Of a DNA stretch of 43,702 nucleotides, positions 1 to 8,626 are shown in pieces. The translations under genes and the position numbers were made by a program. The stretch's first letter is position 1. The number at the start of each line of letters is the position of its first letter. The notes below the pieces were generated by a model that searched no databases, was not told where the DNA came from, and saw only the letters and a list, made by a program, of their open reading frames with translations. Source of the stretch: an uncultured Geobacter sp. Lineage in GTDB: Bacteria; Desulfobacterota; Desulfuromonadia; Geobacterales; Geobacteraceae. The stretch covers positions 1-43,702 of the forward strand of contig CAIYDQ010000072.1 in the NCBI GenBank assembly GCA_903925075.1, given 5' to 3'.

Positions 1-406
1 AGCGGGCTTGGCCGTACAAAAGCCCGGCCTGCGGATGCCCCCCGAAAAAAGCGGCCACGGTCTGCAACGCTCCCGGCAGATAGGTGTCGTCGGAGTTGAG
101 CCAGGCGCACACACCCCCTTGCGCCAGCCTGAATCCCTTGGCCAGCGCGTCCCCCTGTCCCCGGTCCTTTTCGCTCAGCCAACGGAAGTTCAGCCCGCGG
201 CAGCCGATGGAAACCCGGCCGGTCCGGATGAGCGCGTCGTAGCGGCCGATGACCTCGACCGAGGCGTCGGTCGAGCCGCCGTCCACCACGATGTAGTCGA
301 TGAAGAAGTCCCCCGCCTGACCGAGGACGCTTTCTATCGTCTCGGCCAGGAATTCTCCCTGATTGAAGGAGGGAGTGACAATGGATATTGTGGGAAAATT
401 CGCCAT
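1..406 (-). CDS. Family 2 glycosyltransferase, N-terminal part (cut by window edge)
   Basis: Reading leftward from the ATG at 406, the frame stays open to the window edge. It encodes about 135 residues of a GT-A fold family 2 glycosyltransferase. The N-terminus has the nucleotide-binding strand and loop 'SIVTPSFNQGEFL', followed by 'YIVVDGGSTDAS' and the metal/sugar-nucleotide acidic motif 'WLNSDD'. Such enzymes transfer a sugar from a nucleotide donor at the cytoplasmic face of the inner membrane. No strong ribosome binding site precedes the ATG. The gene lies 113 bp after the radical SAM gene at 520-1959 on the same strand and is probably the continuing end of the glycan operon. The acceptor and sugar cannot be told from this fragment. 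Confidence 0.85.
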   Translation of the reverse strand, partial: MANFPTISIVTPSFNQGEFLAETIESVLGQAGDFFIDYIVVDGGSTDASVEVIGRYDALIRTGRVSIGCRGLNFRWLSEKDRGQGDALAKGFRLAQGGVCAWLNSDDTYLPGALQTVAAFFGGHPQAGLLYGQAR

Positions 407-519
407 CGGGGTTAATTGCCTTCCACAAAAAGACTCGTTTTTTAAGCCTTTGACTTAAGATCCTGTCTTTTATGACTCGTTTTTTCTGTGCGTTTTGTGC
501 CTTTTTGTGGCAAATGCCG

Positions 520-1959
520 TTAAAGGTTTTTCCTGAGCACCAAGAGCCGCTCTGCCCTCTGATAGAGAAACAAGGCGGCCGGGCTGGAGCTGACCTTGAT
601 CAGGGCAACTTTTTTAAGAATTTTCCGCAGCGGCTGGAAACCGCGGTAGACGCGATAATCGAACCAGACATACGCCCTTTTGATCTGGCTTTTCGAAAAG
701 TCAGGCAGAGAAACGATCGGCTGCCGCCGCTCCATTTCGACCCGGGAGCCGGCCTCGATCAACCCCTTCTCAAGGCACGCATCGTACAGCGCCGTCCCCG
801 GGTAGGGGAAAAATATGCCGGTGTAATGCCCGTCCGGCTGCACCAGGCGATTCAAGCGCACCGTTTCCAGATGATCCTGCAGCGACTCCCCGGGGAGGCC
901 GATCATGTTGAAGGTGAAAATTTGCAGGCCGTGCTTTCTGGCCAGGGAGACGACCTTCAGAAAATCGTCGTTGCTGTAGTTGCGCTTGAGAGAATCGCGC
1001 CGAATGGATTCGCTTCCCGATTCCAAGCCGATGTTGATGGCCGTAAAATGGGCCTTTTCCAGCGCCGCAAACAGGCGCTCGTCGATAGTCCGCGGGCTGA
1101 TGCGGTAATTGGCCCCGAAGGAAACCGGCTCGGGGAGAGTCGCGTTGAACTCCGCCAGCCGGTCGCACAGCTGGAGCGTCCAGGTCAGGTTGCAGTCGAG
1201 CGTTTCAATTTCAAAATAGAAGGTCCGCTGCGGGTAGCTGCGGTAGAGATATGCGACCTCGCTCAGGATGTTCCCGGAGGAGCGCACCCTGACGTAGCTC
1301 CCTTTGGCGATCTTTCTGAGCGCATGATTTGAGCAGTAGGAGCAATCGTAGGGACAGCCGCGCCCCCCCAGGATGACCATTTCGTCGTCGCGGCGCTCGC
1401 TGATCCAGGGCTCCCACATGGCGCGGTCCGGGAAAGGGAGCGCGTCGAGATCCCTGATGAACGCCCTGGGGGGATTCTTTTCGATGTCGCCGTCGGCGCT
1501 CTTGAGCCACAAGTTGGCGATCCCTTGGGGGAGCCGCCGGGCTGCCAGCTGCCCGCATAATTCCAGCGTCGGATATTCTCCCTCGCCGATGCAAACGGCG
1601 TCGAACGGCCCGGCGATGACCTCCTCAGGTTGCAGCGTCGCATGCACCCCTCCGGCAATCAGGTAGCTGTCCGGCCGCTGCCGCTTGGCAAAGCGCGCCA
1701 TTTCCTCTATGAACCGGTATTGCGAAAATACCGCGGTAAAACAGATCAACTCGGGAGAGAACTGCTGCAGGCACGCGCTCAGTTGCTCTTCGCCCTCTCG
1801 GCGATAGTAGCTTCCCAGGACCAGCAGCCTCGTCAGGTGTCCATGCGCCTTCAAAAGCGAAGAGATGTAGGAGATCCCGTACTGCATGCTCGACCAGGAA
1901 CGAAGAGGCCTGCCGGCCGGACGTATGTCGTCGAGGGAATAGACGAATAGCACGTTCAT
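520..1959 (-). CDS. B12-binding domain radical SAM protein
   Basis: This 479-residue protein has an N-terminal Rossmann-like cobalamin-binding region (about residues 1-150, with 'AGGVHAT' near 102 and 'CIGEGE' near 123). A radical SAM domain follows, with its [4Fe-4S] cluster motif CPYDCSYC (cysteines about 202, 206 and 209). Proteins of this architecture use S-adenosylmethionine, and often methylcobalamin, for radical methylations or ring-forming and modifying steps. Some hopanoid and lipid enzymes belong here. The DxHxxG cobalamin-ligand motif is not visible. The start ATG overlaps the stop of the upstream GT4 by four bases (ATGA), so the two are translationally coupled. Its place among glycosyltransferases suggests a glycan or lipid-carrier modification, but the substrate is unknown. 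Confidence 0.85.
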   Translation of the reverse strand: MNVLFVYSLDDIRPAGRPLRSWSSMQYGISYISSLLKAHGHLTRLLVLGSYYRREGEEQLSACLQQFSPELICFTAVFSQYRFIEEMARFAKRQRPDSYLIAGGVHATLQPEEVIAGPFDAVCIGEGEYPTLELCGQLAARRLPQGIANLWLKSADGDIEKNPPRAFIRDLDALPFPDRAMWEPWISERRDDEMVILGGRGCPYDCSYCSNHALRKIAKGSYVRVRSSGNILSEVAYLYRSYPQRTFYFEIETLDCNLTWTLQLCDRLAEFNATLPEPVSFGANYRISPRTIDERLFAALEKAHFTAINIGLESGSESIRRDSLKRNYSNDDFLKVVSLARKHGLQIFTFNMIGLPGESLQDHLETVRLNRLVQPDGHYTGIFFPYPGTALYDACLEKGLIEAGSRVEMERRQPIVSLPDFSKSQIKRAYVWFDYRVYRGFQPLRKILKKVALIKVSSSPAALFLYQRAERLLVLRKNL

Positions 1960-3203
1960 AGGCGAGCCAGCTCCTTGTAGAGTTCCAGATGCCGTTTGGC
2001 CACTATCTCCAAAGCGCAGGTTTCCAGGATTTTACGGCGCGCCTCGCTCGACAAAGCTTCCCGGCGCTCCCCATCCTCAAGGACCCAGGCCAAGCCGCGC
2101 GCCAGATCCGAGGGGTCGTACGCTCTCGCCAGATAGCCGTTGAGCCGATGGTCGATCAGGTCGGGCACGCCACCTTGATCGAAGGCGACCGCAGGCGTGC
2201 CGCAGGCCATCGCCTCCATGACGGTATAACCGAGGCTTTCCTGAAGGGAAGGGAGCACGAAAACGTCCGCCGCCGAGTAGAGTTGGGCGAGAGCGGCGTC
2301 GTCGCCCTGCCAGCCCAGATAATGCGCCTTGAAGCCGAGATCGGCAAACTTGCCGGCCTGCGCCGAGCCGAAGAAGACCAGTTCGACCTCGTCGTTTGCG
2401 ACTTTGGCGGCCAACTCCCGCAGCGCCGCCGCGTACAGGTGGAACCCCTTGTTCCGGTCCTGCGTCGCCGATTTTGCTCCGAACAGGATCAGTTTCTTGT
2501 CGAGCGGCAGGTTGAACCGGCCGCGCGCCGCCTCCCTTTTTTCCGCCGGCCGATAGCTTTGCAGGTCGATGCCGTTGGGAATCACCTCGATGCGCGCCTC
2601 GGCAAAGAGCGAGCTTGCCCTGGCGCAGGCGGCCATCCAGCGGCTGGGGGCCACGACGGTGAGATTCAAGCCGCGCCATGCCTGCTTTTTCCTGCGCCAG
2701 ATCCGATGCGACAGGTCGCTCTCCCGGGCCGAACGGAGCACCGGGCAGGCCCCGCACGATTGCCGGTAGCGGTCGCAGTCGCCGGGAAGATAGCAGCCGC
2801 CGGTGAAGGCCCAGGAGTCGTGCATGGTCCAGACGATCGGGACGCGAAAATCGCTAAGCGACTCCAGTCGCATCATGCGCGCCACCCAGTGGAGATGAAC
2901 GACGTCGGGCGAGAACTCGGCCGCGCGCCCGGCGGCCTCGTCGGGCAGAAAGGCGGCGCAGAAAGGACCGTCCACTTTGCCCGGGGTGGTGCGGAAGATC
3001 AGTTGCTCAAGGGTCGGCCGGGCGCGGTTGAGGGCTTTGGACCAAAGTGACTTTGGTCCGTCCACCAGGGGAGAGTCGCCGTATTTTCGCTGCACGAAGA
3101 GCCGCGCGTCCACGTCGAGATCGACCAGACCCGGCAAAAGGCGGGTGGCGGCCTTGGCCGCTCCCCCTTCTATGTCGGCGGCGTTCAGATGGAGGACTTT
3201 CAT
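1956..3203 (-). CDS. Family 4 glycosyltransferase
   Basis: This 415-residue GT-B fold glycosyltransferase has the typical N-terminus 'MKVLHLNAADIEGGAAKA', whose glycine-rich loop lies in the acceptor domain. The C-terminal GT4 donor domain carries 'VFVLPSLQESLGYTVMEAMA', the family's E-x7-E motif, followed by 'CGTPAVAF'. A longer reading back to 3428 would run far into the upstream deacetylase gene, so I take the ATG at 3203, which overlaps that gene's stop by four bases. It is coupled on both sides (ATGA overlaps) and should transfer a sugar in the same glycan assembly. The sugar donor cannot be predicted. Confidence 0.88.
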   Translation of the reverse strand: MKVLHLNAADIEGGAAKAATRLLPGLVDLDVDARLFVQRKYGDSPLVDGPKSLWSKALNRARPTLEQLIFRTTPGKVDGPFCAAFLPDEAAGRAAEFSPDVVHLHWVARMMRLESLSDFRVPIVWTMHDSWAFTGGCYLPGDCDRYRQSCGACPVLRSARESDLSHRIWRRKKQAWRGLNLTVVAPSRWMAACARASSLFAEARIEVIPNGIDLQSYRPAEKREAARGRFNLPLDKKLILFGAKSATQDRNKGFHLYAAALRELAAKVANDEVELVFFGSAQAGKFADLGFKAHYLGWQGDDAALAQLYSAADVFVLPSLQESLGYTVMEAMACGTPAVAFDQGGVPDLIDHRLNGYLARAYDPSDLARGLAWVLEDGERREALSSEARRKILETCALEIVAKRHLELYKELARL

Positions 3204-4186
3204 CGCGTCCAGAACCCCCGAAGTCGTTCGGCGAATACCTCTACGGTCCAGTTGCGGACCAGGTGGCGAGGGATTTGATACGGGTCGCTCCAGCGGTGCG
3301 CCTGGCCGGGAAAGTTGGCGGCGGCCTTGGCGAAACCGGCCTCCCGGCAAAGGGCGACGCTCCGAGCGCCGTAATCGGAGCGTTTCCCGTAGGGATAGGA
3401 GAAGGTCGTCACCTCCCGGTCGAGCCACTCTTGCAGCTTGGTTTTGGAGGCGGCGATTTCCTCCCGCTGCGCCTCCGGGGAGAGTGCGGCAAGCCGGCTG
3501 TGGGTAACCGTGTGCGCCCCGACGGTCACCAGTTCGCTGCGGGAAAGAACCCGCAACTCGTCGACGGTCATGGCGCGATGCAGGGCGCAGGGTCGATCTT
3601 CGTCCCCGGCAAAAAGCCGCAGCTGCGCGAGCCGGCTGTCGCGCTCTTCGGCGTCGGCGTCCTTCATGATCTCCACCAGGTCCCGGTAAAAAGCGAGCCG
3701 CTGCGCGTCGCCGGCAGTCGGCCAGCTTTTTTTGCGGCCGCGGACCTCGAGGGTCACGCCGGGGGGAAAGGACCCGCTCCCAAGGACGACGCGCTCCAGT
3801 TCATGCCACCAGAACCGGGTCTGCTCGGCGACGGGGCCGGTCGTGACGAAGAAGGTGGCCGGCACCCCGATCTCTTCGAGGATGGGCAAAGCGGCCAGCG
3901 CGTTGTCGGCGTAGCCGTCGTCAAAGGTGACGGCTACGGCGGGGTGCGAGAGCTTGCCCCAATCGTCCTCGAACCTGACCAGGGGGAAGGTCTCTTTCAG
4001 GTAGCGCATCTGGGCGCGAAAGTTGTCCGGCGAAACGGCCAAAAGTTCCGGGTCGGAGGCGAGCTCGGCGACGCGGTGGTACAAAAGGACGATCACCGGA
4101 GGATCGACGAGGTTCAGCAGGCGGTTTAAGGGGGTGCAGAGCGCCGAGCGCAGCGATCTGCGGAGTTTTGGGGCGAGTTCGGTCAT
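3200..4186 (-). CDS. Polysaccharide deacetylase (NodB-like) family protein
   Basis: The product is 328 residues. It contains the NodB homology features 'LLYHRV', 'AVTFDDGYADN' (metal and catalytic aspartates) and 'GAHTVTHSRLAAL' (the two metal-binding histidines), and ends with 'TFSYPYGKR'. Enzymes of this family remove N-acetyl groups from amino sugars or act on related bonds in polysaccharides. The chosen ATG begins 'MTELAPKLRRSLRS'. A longer frame from a TTG at 4255 would add a proline-rich stretch unlike the family. The ribosome binding site is weak at either choice. There is no classical signal peptide, only a short hydrophobic stretch near residue 30, so the enzyme may be cytoplasmic or membrane-associated. 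Confidence 0.85.
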   Translation of the reverse strand: MTELAPKLRRSLRSALCTPLNRLLNLVDPPVIVLLYHRVAELASDPELLAVSPDNFRAQMRYLKETFPLVRFEDDWGKLSHPAVAVTFDDGYADNALAALPILEEIGVPATFFVTTGPVAEQTRFWWHELERVVLGSGSFPPGVTLEVRGRKKSWPTAGDAQRLAFYRDLVEIMKDADAEERDSRLAQLRLFAGDEDRPCALHRAMTVDELRVLSRSELVTVGAHTVTHSRLAALSPEAQREEIAASKTKLQEWLDREVTTFSYPYGKRSDYGARSVALCREAGFAKAAANFPGQAHRWSDPYQIPRHLVRNWTVEVFAERLRGFWTR

Positions 4187-4264
4187 ATTTGCGCGTCCGT
4201 GGTCGGCAAACTGCGGCGGGCTGGCGGGCATCGGCGCAGGCGGGGGGGACGGCAATAGGGGCTT

Positions 4265-4891
4265 TTAGTTGGCATAGATATAGAAGCCTAGTTCGTGATG
4301 ATGAAATTCCCTCACTTTTACGAACGGCGAATCGGCAACGACGGCGGCGTGGCATTCGGGATTGAAATAGATGATGGTCGCTTTCCGCGGGCGTGACAGC
4401 AAAGAAGCTTTGATGTTCCCCATTACGGCCTGCATGACGGGGTAGGGAAACGGGCTGAAAAAGTAGAAATAATTGTAGTGGTCGAGGTCGGTAAAAACAG
4501 CCGCGTCGCTGACCGTCATGGCGACATTGCCTATCCTCAACTTCTTGAGATTCTCTTTGGCAATGTCAACCAGCTCCGGCGACAGCTCGACGCCGGCGAT
4601 TTTAGCAAAAGGAAATTTGCAGAAGGCGATCAGCGCGCCTCCCTTGCCCGACCCGAAATCCAGGATGGCATCCGAAGGGGCGATCTTCAGCTCACGGAGC
4701 ACCTTTTCAAGATGAAGTCCGCCCGAATTGGCGTAATAATGGCTTCGCTGCTCCGAGAGCTGAAGTTCATCGAGGTACACGTTTTTCAGGTCTATTTTTA
4801 GAACATGCACCCGTACGCGGAAAAGGAATTCCCGCCACTCTCCGCTCATAAGAAGCAGTAAGGCATTCCTTGCGTCTGTGACAAGTGACAT
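4265..4891 (-). CDS. Class I SAM-dependent methyltransferase
   Basis: This 208-residue protein contains the SAM-binding motif 'AILDFGSGKGGALIAF', followed by 'AGVELSPELVDIA', the acidic end of the second strand. Both are marks of class I (Rossmann) methyltransferases. I start it at the ATG at 4891 because GGGAG lies seven bases upstream. A longer frame to 4954 adds residues without a good ribosome binding site. It lies in the glycan operon between a radical SAM gene and the deacetylase. A role in methylating a sugar or a small precursor is an inference. One 60-base line counted inside it (4501-4560) is 32/60 GC, lower than the operon's usual value. Confidence 0.8.
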   Translation of the reverse strand: MSLVTDARNALLLLMSGEWREFLFRVRVHVLKIDLKNVYLDELQLSEQRSHYYANSGGLHLEKVLRELKIAPSDAILDFGSGKGGALIAFCKFPFAKIAGVELSPELVDIAKENLKKLRIGNVAMTVSDAAVFTDLDHYNYFYFFSPFPYPVMQAVMGNIKASLLSRPRKATIIYFNPECHAAVVADSPFVKVREFHHHELGFYIYAN

Positions 4892-4963
4892 GTGACGCTC
4901 CCGGTGAGCAACGGTGCAGAATTGGGGCGCGGAAGTAAAAACCGCGCAGGACATCCTAAAGAG

Positions 4964-6631
4964 TCACGGAGAAATCTCAATGGGATCGAGGTAGCCGGCA
5001 CTGCGCCGGAAACGTTTGATCTTCCCGATTAGCCCGCGCAATCCGCCGCGCAACAGCGGTCGAATCGACTTGTTGAGATGTCTGACTACGATCAGTACAA
5101 CGAGAAGGTTGCATTTTCCCTTTATGCGAAGCTTCGTCAACCTCGAAGAACTGTTTTGTACCAGCAATTCTTTGATGAATCGGGAAAACAATCGCAATCT
5201 TCTCATACCACTGGATGTTTCAAAATCACTAAGAGAAAGGCCTGTCTGCGCCTCTCTCCAGGCAACCCATGTTTCGATGAGCTCCGAAGGCCTTAAATCG
5301 GATAGATTAGCCAATATGGCATAGTTCCTTCTGATATAAATCAAAAAAGTTTCTCTATACAACAGCTTGGCCTTTACTATGTCGCTGCAGGAAAAGGTTC
5401 GATTCTGAACTACGAGATGTGGAGGCGTCAAATGAAATATCAGACCATGCTGCTCGGCATTGTCCTGAAGAGCGCTGCCCGGCAAGAGCTCCAACTCAAA
5501 TACCTGCAATTTGTCCGGGGCGAGATTTAAGGCAAAATCCATAGAGGTTTTGAAGGAATTCAAATCATCGCCCGGAAGGCCGATTATCAACTGGATTACG
5601 TATTGGATTTTGCTTTTTTCAAGAAGCTTGATCCCGTTTTCGAATTTATTCAGATTTGTTTTTCTTCCTATAATTTCCAACGTTTCAGGGTTGGTAGACT
5701 GGAGTCCGATTTCCAAGAAGGCAACTCCAGCCTTTTCCAATAAATCTACGGTTTCCAGATCCAACAATTCAGCCCGCAACTCCGTATTGATAACGGTATC
5801 TTTATTGATTGAACCGATATACTTCAAAATCTCTTTTGCCCTTTTCGGGTTGAGATTGAAAGTCGGATCCGCGAGGTAGAGCCGTTTCACGCCCGAACCG
5901 ATCAAATGGCGCAAATCCGCCTTCACTCGATCCAAGGAAAAGCACCTTACAGACTTGAAGTTTTTGTGATATGAGCAGAAACCGCACTCGAACGGACATC
6001 CTCTTTGCGTTTCGATGAGTATTTCGTGGGATTTATCGTCGATTCCTTCAGTGAACGGCGAGGGGATGTCGTCCAAATTTCCTATCAGCGGCCTTGCTTG
6101 ATTGGAGCGAATCTTTCCGTCGGCTCTATAGCTGATGCCCTTTATTTCTTCGAGCCCCAGATCGTTATGCAAATAATGTTTCAACAACTCGGCGAAAGTT
6201 TGCTCGCCTTCTCCCCGAACGATTACGTCGACCCAGGCGTTTTCAGCCAAGATCTTATCGGCCGTCGCGGTCACCTGGGGGCCTCCGAGGACTATTTTCA
6301 CGGCGGGATTCAATTTTTTCAACAGATCGGCTATCCCGAGTATTTTCTGAATATTCCATATGTAGCAGGAAAAACCTATCACATCGGGACTATCTTTTAA
6401 CAGATCGTAGACGATGTGGTTGGGAGCCTCCTCGATGTTGTAATTTTTAATTGTGATAGCGGCGCTATTGGCCAACTCCTTATTGGCGTAAGCTTTCAGA
6501 TAATGCAACGACAGCGGGTAATAATAATTCGGGTTGAAGCGCGTCGTTTTATATATTGAGACGAGAGTTGACTTCATTTTTATCAATCCACTATCCGCAC
6601 TGCGCTTTTCCATTGCTTGATATTCACCCAC
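4964..6631 (-). CDS. B12-binding domain radical SAM protein (AT-rich)
   Basis: This protein of up to 555 residues has an N-terminal cobalamin-type Rossmann domain ('GFSCYIWN' near 86, 'IVLGGPQVT' near 113, 'IVRGEGE' near 137). The radical SAM cluster motif CPFECGFC follows (cysteines about 212, 216 and 219), with 'AFLEIGLQS' and 'VIQLIIGLPGDD' further on, typical of the TIM barrel. It resembles the protein at 37541-39217, sharing the 'SCYIWN' and 'RGEGE' signatures. A GTG at 6631 has GGGAG about six bases upstream; ATGs at 6613 and 6577 are alternatives. Its base composition is visibly AT-richer than its neighbours (26/60 GC in 5101-5160 against 38/60 in 2101-2160), which suggests separate acquisition. 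The substrate is unknown. Confidence 0.82.
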   Translation of the reverse strand: MGEYQAMEKRSADSGLIKMKSTLVSIYKTTRFNPNYYYPLSLHYLKAYANKELANSAAITIKNYNIEEAPNHIVYDLLKDSPDVIGFSCYIWNIQKILGIADLLKKLNPAVKIVLGGPQVTATADKILAENAWVDVIVRGEGEQTFAELLKHYLHNDLGLEEIKGISYRADGKIRSNQARPLIGNLDDIPSPFTEGIDDKSHEILIETQRGCPFECGFCSYHKNFKSVRCFSLDRVKADLRHLIGSGVKRLYLADPTFNLNPKRAKEILKYIGSINKDTVINTELRAELLDLETVDLLEKAGVAFLEIGLQSTNPETLEIIGRKTNLNKFENGIKLLEKSKIQYVIQLIIGLPGDDLNSFKTSMDFALNLAPDKLQVFELELLPGSALQDNAEQHGLIFHLTPPHLVVQNRTFSCSDIVKAKLLYRETFLIYIRRNYAILANLSDLRPSELIETWVAWREAQTGLSLSDFETSSGMRRLRLFSRFIKELLVQNSSSRLTKLRIKGKCNLLVVLIVVRHLNKSIRPLLRGGLRGLIGKIKRFRRSAGYLDPIEISP

Positions 6632-6701
6632 TAACGTCTCCCAGTCTCGTGACCGATAATGAGACGCATTTTATAGTTTGCTCCAACCTTTGTAAAGCTT
6701 T

Positions 6702-7421
6702 TCATAATCCCAGGCGGTGAATCAGCCGCCACACGCGCCGGTCCACTTTGCGGTACACGTCCCAGAATAGGGACGCAGGGGGGAGGACGGGATCATGAGG
6801 GGGGATGCGGGAGGCCTCTGCGCCGAATTTTTTTTCCAGTCCGGCGATGAACTCTTCGAACAGGTCGTCGCTCGGGTGGCAATAGCCGGGGGAGCGGGCC
6901 AGGAAGACGCCCTCCGGCTCGAAGTCGCGCTCCAGAACCTCCGCCATCAGGCGGCGGATATGATTTTCGTCGTAGTCGACAAAGGCAATGCCGTCCCAGT
7001 CGATGTCCAGAAATTCTCCGGGCTGCGGCCCGTCCCAGTCGGCAAAGGTGCATTCCGCGTAGCTTACCGGCGCCCATTGCGCGGCGCCCGGCAGGCGATA
7101 GCAGAGCGCGCTGAAGTCCGTCTCGTATTTCACGCAATGCAGGTAATCGTAGCTGCGCCCGCCGAAATCGTCGTGCACCCAGCGCAGCTTGGTCACGATG
7201 CCGTTCATCAGCGCGTGCGAGAGGTAACTGCCGGAGTCGAGGCGATGGATGTACGGGACGCGCCGATTGACGAAGCGGGCCCGGCCGAGACGGCGGTCGA
7301 TCAACAGGCCGCGCATGTCGCAGTGGAAATCCACATGGCAGACCGAAAGACCGCAACTGCCGCGCTCAAGCCACAAATCGTAGAGCTGGCTGTGCTCTTC
7401 GGCGACGAAGATCTCGGTCAT
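6702..7421 (-). CDS. UPF0489 / arginase-like family protein
   Basis: This 239-residue protein has no membrane segment. Two short acidic motifs recall the arginase/ureohydrolase metal site: D-F-H-C-D at residues 31-35 (pattern DxHxD) and D-I-D-W-D at 139-143 (pattern DxDxxD-like). This layout matches what I know of the UPF0489 family, which includes peptide arginases, but I cannot run the comparison. Its ATG overlaps the stop of the upstream GNAT gene by four bases, so it is made with the glycan enzymes. It might hydrolyse a guanidino or amidino group on a sugar or peptide. That function is inference and the family call is moderate. Confidence 0.55.
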   Translation of the reverse strand: MTEIFVAEEHSQLYDLWLERGSCGLSVCHVDFHCDMRGLLIDRRLGRARFVNRRVPYIHRLDSGSYLSHALMNGIVTKLRWVHDDFGGRSYDYLHCVKYETDFSALCYRLPGAAQWAPVSYAECTFADWDGPQPGEFLDIDWDGIAFVDYDENHIRRLMAEVLERDFEPEGVFLARSPGYCHPSDDLFEEFIAGLEKKFGAEASRIPPHDPVLPPASLFWDVYRKVDRRVWRLIHRLGL

Positions 7422-8626
7422 GTCGGGCTCCCCGTCTTCCTGGGCCCCCAGCGCCTTCCGGTCACGCTCTCATGCAGTCGCCGCCACAGGTCGAGGGCGC
7501 CTTCGGGGAGTTTGGCTTTGATCCACCGGACGGCCGATCTTTTCCCGGAATCGGCCCATTGGGCCAGGCCGAACCAGAGGTGACTCAGCCGGCCGGAGAA
7601 GCTATCCGGCCAGATGGCGACGGCGCAACCGGCCTTTGGCTCGGCCCGCCAATGCGCCTTGTAGGGCTGATCGCCGCGCGACAGGTCGAAGGAGTCGCAG
7701 CCGGCGGCAAGAGCCAACCGTATCGAGGCCATGACGGAAAGGCTCCCCGGAGAAAATTCGCTCACCGTCGGGTCCATGCCGGCCAGGTAGGAGTAGACGG
7801 TTTTTCCGTCGATGAACTGGTACTCCACGGCGACCGGTCTCCCTTCGAATTCCAGCCAGACGAGCAACAAGTGGCCTTGCAGCAATAACTCCAGGGCCGC
7901 CTTTTCGTGAAACTCGCGAAACCTTCGGTCGCTGAAGCAGCCGAGCGGCTTGCCCGCTTCGCCCCAGCGGGCGGCATGGAGTTGCAGCAGCAGGTCGAAA
8001 CCGCGCCGAAACCCTGCCGGGTCGTTCACCCTATGAACCCGCACCCGGCCCGAGTCGATGAGCAGCTGCTGCTTGCGGCAGCGTTTGCGTTGAATCCGGG
8101 AGAGCATCGACAGGTATTCTTCCCAGGTAGGGGGAAGCGCTATGGTCCAGCAGTTGTGAAGCCGCTTGCTGCGCACCAGGCAGCCGTTCTCGGCCATCAG
8201 CGCCACCGTGGCGTCGATGGCCGGGTCGTCGGCATCGACCGAATCCAGCTGCACGCTGGTCCAGAGCGGCCGCGCGGCGAGCAGGAATCGAGCCACGGCC
8301 CGGCTCACCCGCTTTTCCCTCCCTGCCGCGGCCAGCCAGCCGGTATGGTTGCTGGAAGCCTCGCCCGAACCGAGCAGCCGCACGGTGCCGCGCCGGCCGC
8401 GCATTTCCAGGTAAAGGGGCGCGAGCCCCACCAGCTCCCCTCCCCCTTCGTGAAAAAGGAGCACGCACAGCTCGTCGTGCGGCTTGGCATACTGCTCCCA
8501 CCAGACCAGCAGCCATTCCGGCGAGCGCATCGGCGCGCCTTGCGCCAAAGCGCGCCAGGCGGCGCGATACGGTTCCAGCCCGGCAAGGGTCGCCACTTTG
8601 GTTGTTTGCAAGGGCGCGTCTTCCAC
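7418..8626 (-). CDS. CelD/BcsL-like GNAT-fold acetyltransferase
   Basis: The 402-residue protein matches the pattern of Acetyltransf_6 (CelD-like) proteins common in exopolysaccharide clusters. It has a basic central segment ('MLSRIQRKRCRK', about 140-150), the acceptor-domain strand 'AVEYQFIDGKTVYSYLAGMD', and the late signature 'FDLSRGDQPYKAHW'. These proteins have the GNAT fold and probably acylate a sugar or lipid-linked intermediate. The start is a GTG directly after the upstream gene's TAA, with AAGGA about 12 bases before it. The 3' end overlaps the next gene by ATGA. Confidence 0.75.
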   Translation of the reverse strand: MEDAPLQTTKVATLAGLEPYRAAWRALAQGAPMRSPEWLLVWWEQYAKPHDELCVLLFHEGGGELVGLAPLYLEMRGRRGTVRLLGSGEASSNHTGWLAAAGREKRVSRAVARFLLAARPLWTSVQLDSVDADDPAIDATVALMAENGCLVRSKRLHNCWTIALPPTWEEYLSMLSRIQRKRCRKQQLLIDSGRVRVHRVNDPAGFRRGFDLLLQLHAARWGEAGKPLGCFSDRRFREFHEKAALELLLQGHLLLVWLEFEGRPVAVEYQFIDGKTVYSYLAGMDPTVSEFSPGSLSVMASIRLALAAGCDSFDLSRGDQPYKAHWRAEPKAGCAVAIWPDSFSGRLSHLWFGLAQWADSGKRSAVRWIKAKLPEGALDLWRRLHESVTGRRWGPRKTGSPT

